This document shows positions 42,303-51,148 of a DNA stretch of 64,000 bases, in pieces. The first letter of the stretch is position 1. Every line of letters starts with the position of its first letter. The notes below the pieces were generated by a model. That model was not told where the DNA came from and did not search any database. It saw only the letters and a list, made by a program, of their open reading frames with translations. Origin of the DNA: Limosilactobacillus gastricus DSM 16045. Lineage in GTDB: Bacteria; Bacillota; Bacilli; Lactobacillales; Lactobacillaceae. The stretch is from NCBI RefSeq assembly GCF_001434365.1, contig NZ_AZFN01000004.1:31047-95046 (forward strand), written 5' to 3'. Made by a program: the position numbers and the translations under genes.

Positions 42303-43364
42303 ATGAAAAATTACATTATTTCTTTAAAAGATCCTTCTGGTAACGTTGGTGGCCCGAAGGCAAATATGGATAATATTAAGTTCTTAAAAGAACAAATGGG
42401 CTTTCAAGAATTCTGGCTTGATTATGGTTGGAAAGATGGTTTTTGGTGGCACCATAATTTATGGGATTGGATCAATACTCGTTTACACAAGTATCAGTTA
42501 TCACATTCAATTTTGCCAAATTTTTTTAAAGAACATCCTGATATTGACAATGTCGTAATCCAGTACCCTTTATATTCAAATAAGCTGGTTAAACAAATTG
42601 CCGATAGTGTTCATCAGAACAGTCATGCTAAATTGTACTTTATCATTCATGACGCTGAAATGATTCGTTTGTATGCGGATGAACCGGAAAAAGGCCAGGC
42701 AGAAGTTGATTCGTTCAATTTGGCTGATGGGATTATCGGTCATAATACCAAAATGAATGATTTCTTACGCCAAAATGGGGTCAAAGTGCCTTTAGTGGAT
42801 TTAGGAATTTTCGACTATGATAACCCACAACCAATACAGCCATATCATGGCTATGATAAGTCGGTTTGTTATGCCGGTAATCTAATTGATGCCGTCTTTT
42901 TGGATAATGTCCATCCAACAAATCGATTTGATTTATTTGGACCTAATCCAGCGGAGCAATACAATGATGGTCTTAACTATCGTGGACAATTTTTACCGAC
43001 AGAATTACCGAGCCATATGGATGAAAATTTTGGTCTAGTTTGGCATGGTACTAGTGTTGATACTTGTGATGGAACCTTCGGGCGTTATTTAAAGTGGAAT
43101 AATCCGCATAAGACTTCACTATATTTAAGTTCGGGCCTTCCGGTGATTATTTGGGACCAAGCCGCTTTGGCCGACTTTGTGATTGAAAATGGTGTTGGAA
43201 TTACAATTAGTAGTTTAAATGAGTTAAATGAGAAACTTGATGCTTTGACTGAAGACGAGTATCGACAGATGCATCAAAACGTGGAGAAAATCGCTAACCA
43301 AATGCGGTCTGGATACTATATCACTCATGCCATGCAAAAAATGTTAGCAACTAGCGAGGATTAG
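42303..43364 (+). CDS. Glycosyltransferase, Gtf3/galactofuranosyltransferase-like
   Basis: A 353-aa cytosolic transferase of GT-B shape: an N-terminal SLKDPSGNVGGPKANMDNI, a middle VCYAGNLIDAVFLDN and LFGPNPAEQYNDGLNYRGQ, and a C-terminal NFGLVWHGTSVDTCDGTFGRYLKWNNPHKTSLYL with a donor-binding acidic region. Lactic acid bacteria relatives are often annotated as beta-1,6-galactofuranosyltransferase; presence of glf in the window fits. It follows the GT2 gene almost without gap; MKNYII at 42303 is preferred over ATG at 42294. Confidence 0.78.
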   Translation: MKNYIISLKDPSGNVGGPKANMDNIKFLKEQMGFQEFWLDYGWKDGFWWHHNLWDWINTRLHKYQLSHSILPNFFKEHPDIDNVVIQYPLYSNKLVKQIADSVHQNSHAKLYFIIHDAEMIRLYADEPEKGQAEVDSFNLADGIIGHNTKMNDFLRQNGVKVPLVDLGIFDYDNPQPIQPYHGYDKSVCYAGNLIDAVFLDNVHPTNRFDLFGPNPAEQYNDGLNYRGQFLPTELPSHMDENFGLVWHGTSVDTCDGTFGRYLKWNNPHKTSLYLSSGLPVIIWDQAALADFVIENGVGITISSLNELNEKLDALTEDEYRQMHQNVEKIANQMRSGYYITHAMQKMLATSED

Positions 43365-43368
43365 CTAT

Positions 43369-44277
43369 ATGAAACCAATTTGTGCGATTGTGGTAACCTA
43401 CAACCGAAAAAAATTACTTCGCGAATCGATTGAATCGCTCCAAAATCAAACCGTCAATAATTTTGATATTTTAGTTGTTGATAATGCCAGCACTGATAAC
43501 ACAAAGGAATATATTAGTGATTTGATTGATAATCAACAGATTCTGTACGAGAATACCGGTGCCAACCTGGGTGGATCGGGTGGTTTTAATTTTGGTTTAA
43601 AAGCGGCTTGTGAACGTGGCTATCAATATGTTTGGTTAATGGATGATGATACTATGCCAACTCCCACTGCCTTAGCGGAATTATTGAAGGCCGACCAATT
43701 ATTAGATGGTAACTACGGTTATCTTGCAAGTGAAGTTTTATTTACTGATGGTCAGCCATGTAAAATGAATGGGCAAAAAATCTATAAGAAGTGGCCAGAC
43801 GAGTCGCAATATATTAAAGATGGGCTTGTTCGCACCATTCAGGCAACTTTTGTTTCCTTCTTTTTGAAAACGTCTACTATTGAAGAAGTGGGTTTATCTT
43901 ATAAGGAATTTTTTATTTGGGGTGATGATATGGAGTATTCTAATCGGATCTCAAAACGTCATCCTAGTTACTTAGTTGGTAAGAGCATCGTAATTCATAA
44001 AACCAAAGATAATAATGGATCTAATCTATCAAAAGATGACGGTAGTAAGTTATGGCGTTACAAATTAGCCTATCGAAATGAATGTGTTATAGCACGCTCA
44101 AATGGACTATATGGTCGTTGTTTCCAATTTGCGAAGGTTAATTGGAATATTATTAAGGTATTACGGTCTGATCAACCGTACAAGTTGAAGAAAATTTGGA
44201 TCATTATTTCATCTTCAATTCGTGGGATTTTCTTCCGACCAAAAATTGAGTATGTGAAAGTGAAGACGAAAGGGTAA
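43369..44277 (+). CDS. Family 2 glycosyltransferase, GlfT2/rhamnosyltransferase-like
   Basis: A 302-aa GT2 enzyme: ICAIVVTYNRKKLLRESIESLQNQT, VVDNASTDNT, NLGGSGGFNFGLK, WLMDDDTMP (metal-binding DDD) and the acceptor-side FIWGDDMEYSNRI. The GGSGGFxxG and WGDDxEY blocks are shared by galactofuranosyl- and rhamnosyltransferases. No membrane helices. It is 4 bases after the previous stop, clearly in the same operon. Confidence 0.87.
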   Translation: MKPICAIVVTYNRKKLLRESIESLQNQTVNNFDILVVDNASTDNTKEYISDLIDNQQILYENTGANLGGSGGFNFGLKAACERGYQYVWLMDDDTMPTPTALAELLKADQLLDGNYGYLASEVLFTDGQPCKMNGQKIYKKWPDESQYIKDGLVRTIQATFVSFFLKTSTIEEVGLSYKEFFIWGDDMEYSNRISKRHPSYLVGKSIVIHKTKDNNGSNLSKDDGSKLWRYKLAYRNECVIARSNGLYGRCFQFAKVNWNIIKVLRSDQPYKLKKIWIIISSSIRGIFFRPKIEYVKVKTKG

Positions 44278-44279
44278 TA

Positions 44280-45332
44280 ATGAAGAGAAACATAAGCTTA
44301 GATATTCTTAGAATCTTGGCGATCTTTTTTGTTATTATGGCTCATGTTTTCGAAGATGCCTATAACTTACCAGACCTTGAACATTTATCGTTTTCGAATG
44401 TTGATGCTTGGAGTGCCTACTTGGGCTTTACATTTGGGAGATTAGGTGTTCCAATCTTTTTAATGTTAACTGGTTATTTTTTAGTGGATCGGGATTGGAC
44501 TCAAGAAAGAATATCTCAATTTTATCGAAATAACCTGTTGAAACTATTCGTTACTTGGGAACTGTGGATTGCAATTTACTTTTTATATAGTCGTTTCTAC
44601 CTACATGCAAACGTTGACGGAGGGACCTACTTTCAGCAAGCGTTCTTTGTTGAGCCGGTCAATATGCCTAATGCTTGGTATATGCCGATGATCCTGGGAA
44701 TTTATTTGTTCTTGCCCCACGTTAGCATCACTATCAAGCAAATGAATTCTAAAATACTTATTTTTATGTCAGTTCTGCTAGGGATTTATCTATTCTTGGT
44801 ACCAACTATAAATCAAACTTTGCTGATTTTTAAATTACCAGCAATTAGCAATCAGCTTGATCTATCATTCAGTGGTGGCTATTATGCCATGTATGTGGTC
44901 TTAGGTTACTATATGAAAAAATTAAAGGATCAAAATTTTCGCTTACCTTGGGGCCTTGATGTAATCGTAACGATTGCTCTAATAGTTATGACTGCTGGCT
45001 ATCAAGTGCTAGCATATCGTCATGGAGTCTCATACAACGTCTGGTATGATTTTATTATGCTTCCACTGGTATCGGTATTTTTGTTCAGTCTGTTTAACAG
45101 ACTGAAAATAAAGGTATCAGGTACTAAAGCAATTGTAGACATTTCGAATAGTTCGTTTGGAATATTTTTAATTCATTATCCAATTTTTGTTGCAATGAAG
45201 TATTACCTGTTACCATTGCATAAAAATTTTGGTTATCTAGTTCTTTTATCATTAATAGTCTATCTTGTATCTTTGTTGATTGTTTATCCACTTCAAAAGA
45301 CCCGATTGGGTAAGTGGATTTTCTACAAGTAA
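44280..45332 (+). CDS. Acyltransferase family 3 membrane protein
   Basis: A 350-aa protein with about ten membrane helices. SLDILRILAIFFVIMAHVFED supplies the family histidine, followed by GVPIFLMLTGYFLV and NNLLKLFVTWELW. Likely O-acylates the product of this cluster; it parallels the acyltransferase closing the first cluster at 29.6 kb. It starts 2 bases after the GT2 stop. No clear terminator follows in the 190-base gap to the next gene. Confidence 0.88.
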   Translation: MKRNISLDILRILAIFFVIMAHVFEDAYNLPDLEHLSFSNVDAWSAYLGFTFGRLGVPIFLMLTGYFLVDRDWTQERISQFYRNNLLKLFVTWELWIAIYFLYSRFYLHANVDGGTYFQQAFFVEPVNMPNAWYMPMILGIYLFLPHVSITIKQMNSKILIFMSVLLGIYLFLVPTINQTLLIFKLPAISNQLDLSFSGGYYAMYVVLGYYMKKLKDQNFRLPWGLDVIVTIALIVMTAGYQVLAYRHGVSYNVWYDFIMLPLVSVFLFSLFNRLKIKVSGTKAIVDISNSSFGIFLIHYPIFVAMKYYLLPLHKNFGYLVLLSLIVYLVSLLIVYPLQKTRLGKWIFYK

Positions 45333-45524
45333 AATTTAATATAGTTAAGGGCTTCTTTTATTAAACATGATGATTCAAGGGACGTTTCTGGTTACATTAT
45401 GATTACAAAGATGACTGCTCGATAACATCTTTAAAGAATGGTTATAATCTTAAAAAAATCGTGATATATTTGGGAATGTCGAAATAAATATGAATCATTT
45501 AAGATTTGGAGGAGCTTTTTTTAT

Positions 45525-47003
45525 ATGGAAACTAAGAAACGTTTCAAACTATATAAACACGGTAAAACATGGTGTATGGCTGCTTTAACTACGGTTGCTG
45601 TCATGGCCGGATTATCATACGCTACAGTATCAGCTAATGCTGATGATACCAATGGAACTACTGTTCAATTAGGACAAACTACCAGTAACTCTGCTACTAC
45701 TGATTCTTCACAAGCAACTAGTGCTACTACTAGTTCAAGTACTGCAGATTCATCTAGCGAAAATAGAACCCAAGGTTCATCAAGTTCAACCAGTAATAAT
45801 ATCGATAGTTCATCGTCTTCAACCACTACATCAACTGATACAGTATCAGCTACTGGATGGAGAAATGAAAATGGAACCTGGAAGTATTATGAAAACGGGT
45901 CAACAAAAATTAATCAAGAAGATTATGTATATTTACCATCCATTACCGGTACAAGCACGAATGCCTACAATTGGTATTTGATGGGGTCTGATGGATCAGC
46001 TTTATCAGGAGTACAACAATGGGCCGGGACTTATTATTATTTTGATCCAGTAACCTACTTACGGGTGGATAATAATTATGTTAAATCTCAATGGGGTGAC
46101 TGGTACTTATTCGGTAACGACGGTAAGATACTGACTAAAGTCCAACAATGGGCCGGAACTTATTATTATTTTGATCCAGTAACCTACTTACGGGTAGACA
46201 ATAATTATGTTCAATCCCAATGGGGTGACTGGTACATGTTCGGCTCTGACGGTCGGATTGTTACGGGATTAAAGGCTTGGTATGGTTCATATTATTACTT
46301 TGATCCAGTTACCTACTTGAAAGTAACTAACAAGACCTTTACCGCTGATGGCTTAACGATGACGGCAGATAGTGAAGGCCGGATTACAATCAATGCTGAT
46401 TTAAACAGCAATTCCATTAATAAATATATTCTTGACAATAATTTAAGCCCAGCTCAAATTGTCTTTGATTATGTAATTCCAACCGATTTGACGGGCTCAT
46501 ATTCTGGGACAAGTGATGGCAAACCAAATATGGTGATTGTCCATGAAACTGCTAATCCAAGTTCTAATATTTGGAGTGAAATTAACTATATGAAGAACAA
46601 TTACGATTCTGCTTTCGTTCACGCTTTTGTGAATGGAGATAATATTGTGGTTATTTCTTCAACTGATCGTGAAGCTTGGGGAGCTGCTTATCCAGCTAAC
46701 GGTCGGGCAATCCAATTTGAACAGGTTGAAGTGCATAGTGCTTATGATTTTGCTAAAGAATTACTAAATGCGGCATACTTTACCGCTACGGAAATGAAAC
46801 TTTATGGGATGACGCCTTCATTGGCTTCTTCTGATGGTAGCGGAACATTATGGTCACATGCTGATGTTTCAAATTACCTCGGGGGGACTGATCATACGGA
46901 CCCAATTAGTTATTGGAGTAGTGCTGCTCGTAATTACTTCGGAACGACCTATACAATGAGTGATTTCTATCAACTTGTTTTAGAGCAATTTAGTAAATTG
47001 TGA
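45525..47003 (+). CDS. Secreted N-acetylmuramoyl-L-alanine amidase with KxYKxGKxW signal and repeats
   Basis: A 492-aa exported wall enzyme. KLYKHGKTW motif at about residue 6, cleavage near SANAD (about 39), Ser/Thr-rich linker to about 110, three 43-residue repeats from about 162, and an Amidase_2 domain from about 320: MVIVHETANPSSN gives the first zinc histidine, SAFVHAFVNGDNIV and LWSHADVSNYLGGTDHTDP the further ones. It would cut the lactyl-peptide bond of peptidoglycan. GGAGG precedes the ATG. Confidence 0.92.
   Translation: METKKRFKLYKHGKTWCMAALTTVAVMAGLSYATVSANADDTNGTTVQLGQTTSNSATTDSSQATSATTSSSTADSSSENRTQGSSSSTSNNIDSSSSSTTTSTDTVSATGWRNENGTWKYYENGSTKINQEDYVYLPSITGTSTNAYNWYLMGSDGSALSGVQQWAGTYYYFDPVTYLRVDNNYVKSQWGDWYLFGNDGKILTKVQQWAGTYYYFDPVTYLRVDNNYVQSQWGDWYMFGSDGRIVTGLKAWYGSYYYFDPVTYLKVTNKTFTADGLTMTADSEGRITINADLNSNSINKYILDNNLSPAQIVFDYVIPTDLTGSYSGTSDGKPNMVIVHETANPSSNIWSEINYMKNNYDSAFVHAFVNGDNIVVISSTDREAWGAAYPANGRAIQFEQVEVHSAYDFAKELLNAAYFTATEMKLYGMTPSLASSDGSGTLWSHADVSNYLGGTDHTDPISYWSSAARNYFGTTYTMSDFYQLVLEQFSKL
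46008..46394 (+). repeat. 129-bp tandem repeats in the amidase gene
   Basis: Units begin at 46008, 46137 and 46266. The first two are nearly identical in DNA; the third is the diverged C-terminal type. Confidence 0.9.
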
Positions 47004-47011
47004 AATACCTT

Positions 47012-47038
47012 TTGTCACCTATTATTTATTGCTATAAT
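47012..47038 (+). promoter_or_regulatory. Promoter of the repeat-only wall protein gene
   Basis: TTGTCA (47012-47017), 15-base spacer with a TGC extension, then consensus TATAAT (47033-47038). Confidence 0.55.
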
Positions 47039-47068
47039 AAGAAGGTATAAAATTAAAGGGGATTTAAA

Positions 47069-48451
47069 ATGGAAAAGAAACGTTTTAAGTTATATAAAAG
47101 TGGTAAGAAATGGTTAACAGCAGCTATTGCTGTGACAGCATTCACTGCTGGAGTATATTCAGCAACGAATGTTGCTAGTGCGGCTACTGAAAATGATAGT
47201 CCTAGCACAGAAATGAATGCTGATGGAAATTCTTCTGCTGGGTCATCAGCTGGTAGTGCTGATGGAGATGTTGAATCAGGGAATAATAATTCTGGTAGTG
47301 ACTCTGCTACAACACCAGAAAGCGGGAGCAGCACTCCAGATTCAGGCTCAGCTACTCCGAATAGCGAGTCTCAAGAAAATCCTGGTTCTGACGGTAATAA
47401 TCCAGAGTCGACTGAGTCTAATGAAAATGGTGGTGGAAGTAGTGTGGCCGCCGAAAGTTCAACCTCCAAAAAAAAGATCGTATATGCCGATGCTGTTTGG
47501 ACTGAGACGGAAACCACTACTAATGGTGAAACCACAACTACTTGGACCTACAATAACCCAACTTGGGAAGGTGAAGTATATGTAAACTTAAACACTATAC
47601 CTGGTGATGATGGCAGCAGTACAGGAACTCAATGGTATTTAATGAATGGTAACCAGGTATTAAGCGGAGTTCAAGCATGGGCCGGGACCTATTACTACTT
47701 TGATCCAAAGACCTATACACGGGTGGATAACAATTATGTTAAATCCCAATGGGGACTTTGGTACATGTTTGGTACCGATGGTCGAATTGCTACGCGGGTT
47801 TACCAATGGGCTGATACGTACTATTATTTTGATCCAACTACTTACCTTCGAGTAGATGACGATTATCGCCAAGCCCAATGGGGTGATTGGTACATGTTCG
47901 GCAAAGATGGAAAGATCGTGTCTGGCATGTACACTTGGGATAAGAACGATAAGACCTATTACTTTAACCCATCTACTTACTTAGCAATTACCAATTCATA
48001 TTCATACGTTGATGGTAACTGGTATATGTTTACTGAAGACGGTTCCATGGCTAGTGGAGTTTATCAATGGGCCGGAACCTATTACTATTTTGATCCTGTT
48101 ACGCATCTCCGCGTTGACAACGCTTATGTTAAGTCCCAATGGGGCGATTGGTACATGTTTGGTTCCGATGGTCGAATTGTAACGGGCTTTAAAGAATGGT
48201 ATGGATCATATTACTACTTTGATCCAGTAACTTATCTTAAGGTAGTTAACGAACTATTGACGGTTGATGGTAAAGAATACTACTTTGACGAAAACGGTGT
48301 TCGTTACACTAATCAATGGTTAACGAAGGATGGTCACGTCTACTACTTTGGTAGTGATGGCGCCATGTTGAAGAACACGACCCAATACATTAATGGTAAG
48401 GAATACTACTTTGATGCTAATGGGGTTGCCTATAACGTTAATAACGGTTAA
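47069..48451 (+). CDS. Secreted repeat-only wall-binding protein with KxYKxGKxW signal
   Basis: A 460-aa exported protein with KLYKSGKKW near residue 6, predicted cleavage near ASAA (about 34), an acidic Ser/Asn/Gly-rich linker (about 35-130), then about five 43-residue aromatic repeats and two short glucan-binding-like units at the end (GKEYYFDENGVRYT, GKEYYFDANGVAYN). There is no catalytic domain. It may bind wall polymer or exopolysaccharide as an adhesin or competitor of the three enzymes with the same repeats. Own promoter, terminator and AAAGGGG ribosome site. Confidence 0.85.
   Translation: MEKKRFKLYKSGKKWLTAAIAVTAFTAGVYSATNVASAATENDSPSTEMNADGNSSAGSSAGSADGDVESGNNNSGSDSATTPESGSSTPDSGSATPNSESQENPGSDGNNPESTESNENGGGSSVAAESSTSKKKIVYADAVWTETETTTNGETTTTWTYNNPTWEGEVYVNLNTIPGDDGSSTGTQWYLMNGNQVLSGVQAWAGTYYYFDPKTYTRVDNNYVKSQWGLWYMFGTDGRIATRVYQWADTYYYFDPTTYLRVDDDYRQAQWGDWYMFGKDGKIVSGMYTWDKNDKTYYFNPSTYLAITNSYSYVDGNWYMFTEDGSMASGVYQWAGTYYYFDPVTHLRVDNAYVKSQWGDWYMFGSDGRIVTGFKEWYGSYYYFDPVTYLKVVNELLTVDGKEYYFDENGVRYTNQWLTKDGHVYYFGSDGAMLKNTTQYINGKEYYFDANGVAYNVNNG
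47666..48311 (+). repeat. Repeats of the repeat-only wall protein
   Basis: Units of 129 to about 132 bp begin at 47666, 47795 and 47924, and two more follow. They are more diverged from each other than the arrays in the three enzyme genes. Confidence 0.8.
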
Positions 48452-48459
48452 TCGGATAA

Positions 48460-48492
48460 AGAACTCTCTGATCATTCAGGGGTTCTTTTTCT
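48460..48492 (+). terminator. Terminator after the repeat-only protein gene
   Basis: GAACTCTCTGA pairs with TCAGGGGTTC (G-U pairs included) and is followed by T5. Confidence 0.75.
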
Positions 48493-48568
48493 TATGAAGG
48501 TCAATAGCTAGCTTCAAACCACTATTTATAGTAAAATAACACCAGTAATATTAATGGAGGTAACGATC

Positions 48569-48832
48569 ATGGCAACAGATGAAACAATGTTTTACGATTT
48601 TAACCAAGGTCGTCCGCAAAGTGTGGAAGCAACCTTAAAGACGGTCTATGATGCCTTAGAAGAAAAGGGATACAAGCCGATTAATCAGATTGTCGGTTAT
48701 TTAATGTCCGGTGACCCGGCTTATATTCCACGTCTGCATGATGCGCGGAATTTAATTCGGCAATATGAACGAGATGAGATCGTCGAAGAACTAGTGCGGT
48801 CTTACCTTCACCATAATGGGGTGACCGATTAA
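48569..48832 (+). CDS. ireB: IreB family regulatory phosphoprotein (UPF0297)
   Basis: An 87-aa protein: [64 protein letters not shown] sequence, nearly invariant in firmicutes. The Thr-rich N terminus is phosphorylated by the PASTA kinase IreK in enterococci, affecting cephalosporin resistance. GGAGGT precedes the ATG at 48569. First gene of the conserved ireB-yqgF-DUF1292 operon; its stop shares one base with the next start. Confidence 0.95.
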   Translation: MATDETMFYDFNQGRPQSVEATLKTVYDALEEKGYKPINQIVGYLMSGDPAYIPRLHDARNLIRQYERDEIVEELVRSYLHHNGVTD

Positions 48833-49272
48833 TGCGATTACTGGGATTAGATGTTGGTTCAAAAACCGTTGGGGTAGCCCAAAGTGATCCTTTAGGTTGG
48901 ACGGCCCAAGCGGTAGAAATTGTTCCGATTAACGAAGCTGAGAAAGTCTTTGGTTTGGAACGAATCGCTGAATTAGTGAAAGAACGCCAAGTAGCCGGCT
49001 TTGTTATCGGCTTGCCCAAAAATATGAATAATACTGAGGGACCTCGTGTGGAGGCCTCACGGCATTATGGCGAACTTTTACAGGCTAAGTTTCCCGACCT
49101 GCCAGTTGACTATCAAGATGAGCGCTTAACGACCGTTCAAGCATCGCGCATGTTGATTGAGGAAGCGGACGTTTCGCGGAAAAAGCAAAAGCAAGTGATT
49201 GACGAATTAGCAGCCACTCTGATCTTACAGAATTATTTAGATCGCCATGGCAAATTAACGACCAAATTGTGA
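48832..49272 (+). CDS. yqgF: YqgF/RuvX putative pre-16S rRNA nuclease (Holliday resolvase fold)
   Basis: A 146-aa RNase H-fold nuclease: [16 protein letters not shown] (first catalytic Asp), [11 protein letters not shown], and [13 protein letters not shown] with [13 protein letters not shown] supplying further acidic residues. It matures the 5' end of 16S rRNA. TAATG junction with ireB. Confidence 0.95.
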   Translation: MRLLGLDVGSKTVGVAQSDPLGWTAQAVEIVPINEAEKVFGLERIAELVKERQVAGFVIGLPKNMNNTEGPRVEASRHYGELLQAKFPDLPVDYQDERLTTVQASRMLIEEADVSRKKQKQVIDELAATLILQNYLDRHGKLTTKL

Positions 49273-49280
49273 GGAGAACA

Positions 49281-49583
49281 ATGACAGAACCACGTGACGA
49301 ACAAGAAGTTTTTACCCTTGTTGACGAAAACGGCAATGAAGAATTATATATGGAACTGATGCGTTTCCAATCTGACGAAACCGGGAAATGGTACATTTGT
49401 TTATATCCGGCGGAAGAAGAAAATGCTGATGAAGTCAGCATTCAAGCCTTTGCCTTTGAACAAGCTGGGGACGATGAAGATGATGAAATCGAACTTCAAC
49501 CGATTGAAAATGATGTTGAATGGGAGATGGTGCAAGAAGTTCTCAATACTTTCATCGATGATGAGGGAAATGTGAATCTATAA
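49281..49583 (+). CDS. DUF1292 family protein (YrzB-like)
   Basis: A 100-aa very acidic protein: FTLVDENGNEELYMELMRF, the family core, then KWYICLYPAEEENADEVSIQAFAFE and a C-terminal WEMVQEVLNTFIDDE. Function unknown; always third in the ireB-yqgF cluster. GAGGAG upstream decides the start at 49281. Confidence 0.92.
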   Translation: MTEPRDEQEVFTLVDENGNEELYMELMRFQSDETGKWYICLYPAEEENADEVSIQAFAFEQAGDDEDDEIELQPIENDVEWEMVQEVLNTFIDDEGNVNL

Positions 49584-49586
49584 AGA

Positions 49587-49622
49587 AAAGCCAGATCACT
49601 AAAATGGTGGTCTGGCTCTTAT
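49587..49622. terminator. Bidirectional terminator between DUF1292 and rnhC genes
   Basis: AGCCAGATCAC pairs with GTGGTCTGGCT; the convergent rnhC stop abuts it. Confidence 0.85.
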
Positions 49623-50527
49623 TATTGATTAGCGATCGCTTGGGCTTTTTGGGTATTACCAAAATGTAATTTGGCGAAGTGACCAAGCTGTTGGCCTTGA
49701 CGGATTAATTTGGCGGCCACCTCATCCACGGCGTGATTAGCGCCAATTGGAATGGTCATACCGGCATCATTACTGAGCGCATCCATTGCCTGCAAGGAAT
49801 AATAGCGGGCAACGATCGAAGCAGCGGCCACGGCAACGTGAACTTGTTCGCCCTTAGTCCGAAAGTAAACCTTATCTTTGACGATTTGTGGTTGCCCAGT
49901 CAAATAATGATAATAGGTCTTCGCTTGGACGAATTGATCGATTAAAATCGCTTGCGGCCTTGCTGGGGCGATCTTTTCCAGAGTTTTAGCAAGGACAATA
50001 TTATGACAAAGGGCTTTTAGTTGGGCCTGATTATATTTTTGCATCCGTTGATTATAGGCTTCAGGCATGAGATTTAAGTAGGTATAAGGACAAAGCGCAA
50101 TGATTTGTTCGGCCAGTTTAATAATTTGCGGATCCGTTAACTTTTTGGAATCTTGGATGCCCAGTTGAGTTAGCTGGTCAACTTGATTAGCCGCGACATA
50201 AACCGCTGCCGTCGTCAGGGGTCCAAAATAACTCCCGGCACCAACCTCATCTGATCCTAAGACGGACCAATGGGAAAAATCAGCGGGAAGACTGGGATCT
50301 TTAGTTAGATTTGCCTTTTTTTGGACCGGATTAGCTTGCCAACGTTGGGCTTCTTCTTGGGCCAGTTGGCCTTGAAACATGACCTTACGACTTTTGGTAT
50401 AACCGGTCACGGTGACTCCCTTTAGTTTAGCTTGGAAGCTGGCCCCCGTGGGTAGATTTCCTTGGGTCGGGTAGGTAGCTTGCATTTTTTGAAAGGTCGC
50501 AGGATCGACCTGGATAACGACATTCAT
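49622..50527 (-). CDS. rnhC: Ribonuclease HIII
   Basis: A 301-aa enzyme that cuts RNA in RNA/DNA hybrids. The N-terminal TBP-like substrate-binding domain (about 1-85) precedes the catalytic domain with GSDEVGAGSYFGPL (Asp-Glu of the active site, about 95-108), AILIDQF and HVAVAAASIVARY. The start at 50527 has AAGGAG upstream. Divergent from cvpA-mutS2, a common arrangement. Confidence 0.95.
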   Translation of the reverse strand: MNVVIQVDPATFQKMQATYPTQGNLPTGASFQAKLKGVTVTGYTKSRKVMFQGQLAQEEAQRWQANPVQKKANLTKDPSLPADFSHWSVLGSDEVGAGSYFGPLTTAAVYVAANQVDQLTQLGIQDSKKLTDPQIIKLAEQIIALCPYTYLNLMPEAYNQRMQKYNQAQLKALCHNIVLAKTLEKIAPARPQAILIDQFVQAKTYYHYLTGQPQIVKDKVYFRTKGEQVHVAVAAASIVARYYSLQAMDALSNDAGMTIPIGANHAVDEVAAKLIRQGQQLGHFAKLHFGNTQKAQAIANQ

Positions 50528-50606
50528 GACTCTCTCCTTCCTAATCAATACAATAGCAAAACTAGCCGGTAAATGCTAAAATATTTCTTAACTCAAGGAG
50601 GAAGCA

Positions 50607-51137
50607 ATGATTCTGACAGTAATTATTCTAGCAATTTTAATTGCTGCTGGCCTGCGGGGCTATCGGCAAGGCTTCGTCGCTTTAGTGTTAAGCCTGGTTA
50701 TCTACTTTGCCGCTTGCTTCCTGGCTTCATGGGGGGCTAATGGCTTCGGGAGCTTCTTAATGCAGATCTTCCCGCAAATCGGTTCCGATAATGCTCAAAC
50801 GACTTTAACTAGTAACCTAACTTTAGCTACCAATCAACTCTTCTACCACGGGATTGCTTTTTTAATTTTATTCCTAATTGTCAATGCGCTTGGCCGTTGG
50901 TTGATTCGTCGTTTTCATTGGGTTAATCGAATTCCGTTGATTGGCTGGGTAAATCAATGGGCTGGTGGCATTGTCAATCTGGTAATTGCATATTTAATTA
51001 TTTTTGTACTATTAGTTATTTTTCAAGTATTGCCAATTGAAGGCTGGCAAAACCAGTTAACGGCTTCGGGATTGGCGCAATGGATCATTCATCAAACGCC
51101 TTTTTTGACCCAGTGGTTCTTTAATTGGATTTTATAA
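50607..51137 (+). CDS. CvpA family membrane protein
   Basis: A 176-aa protein with four membrane helices and the family signature GLRGYRQGFVALVLSLV at residues 12-28 and AGGIVNLVIAYLI near 130. Named for colicin V production in E. coli; general role unclear. AAGGAGG precedes the ATG. Heads the cvpA-mutS2-trxA-rdgB-yfcE operon, 11 bases before mutS2. Confidence 0.92.
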   Translation: MILTVIILAILIAAGLRGYRQGFVALVLSLVIYFAACFLASWGANGFGSFLMQIFPQIGSDNAQTTLTSNLTLATNQLFYHGIAFLILFLIVNALGRWLIRRFHWVNRIPLIGWVNQWAGGIVNLVIAYLIIFVLLVIFQVLPIEGWQNQLTASGLAQWIIHQTPFLTQWFFNWIL

Positions 51138-51148
51138 TTGGAGACAAA

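Noticed and set aside
47053..47334. Minus-strand 93-aa frame opposite the repeat-only protein
   Set aside because: Arises from Ser/Gly-rich codon bias of the sense gene; no ribosome site.
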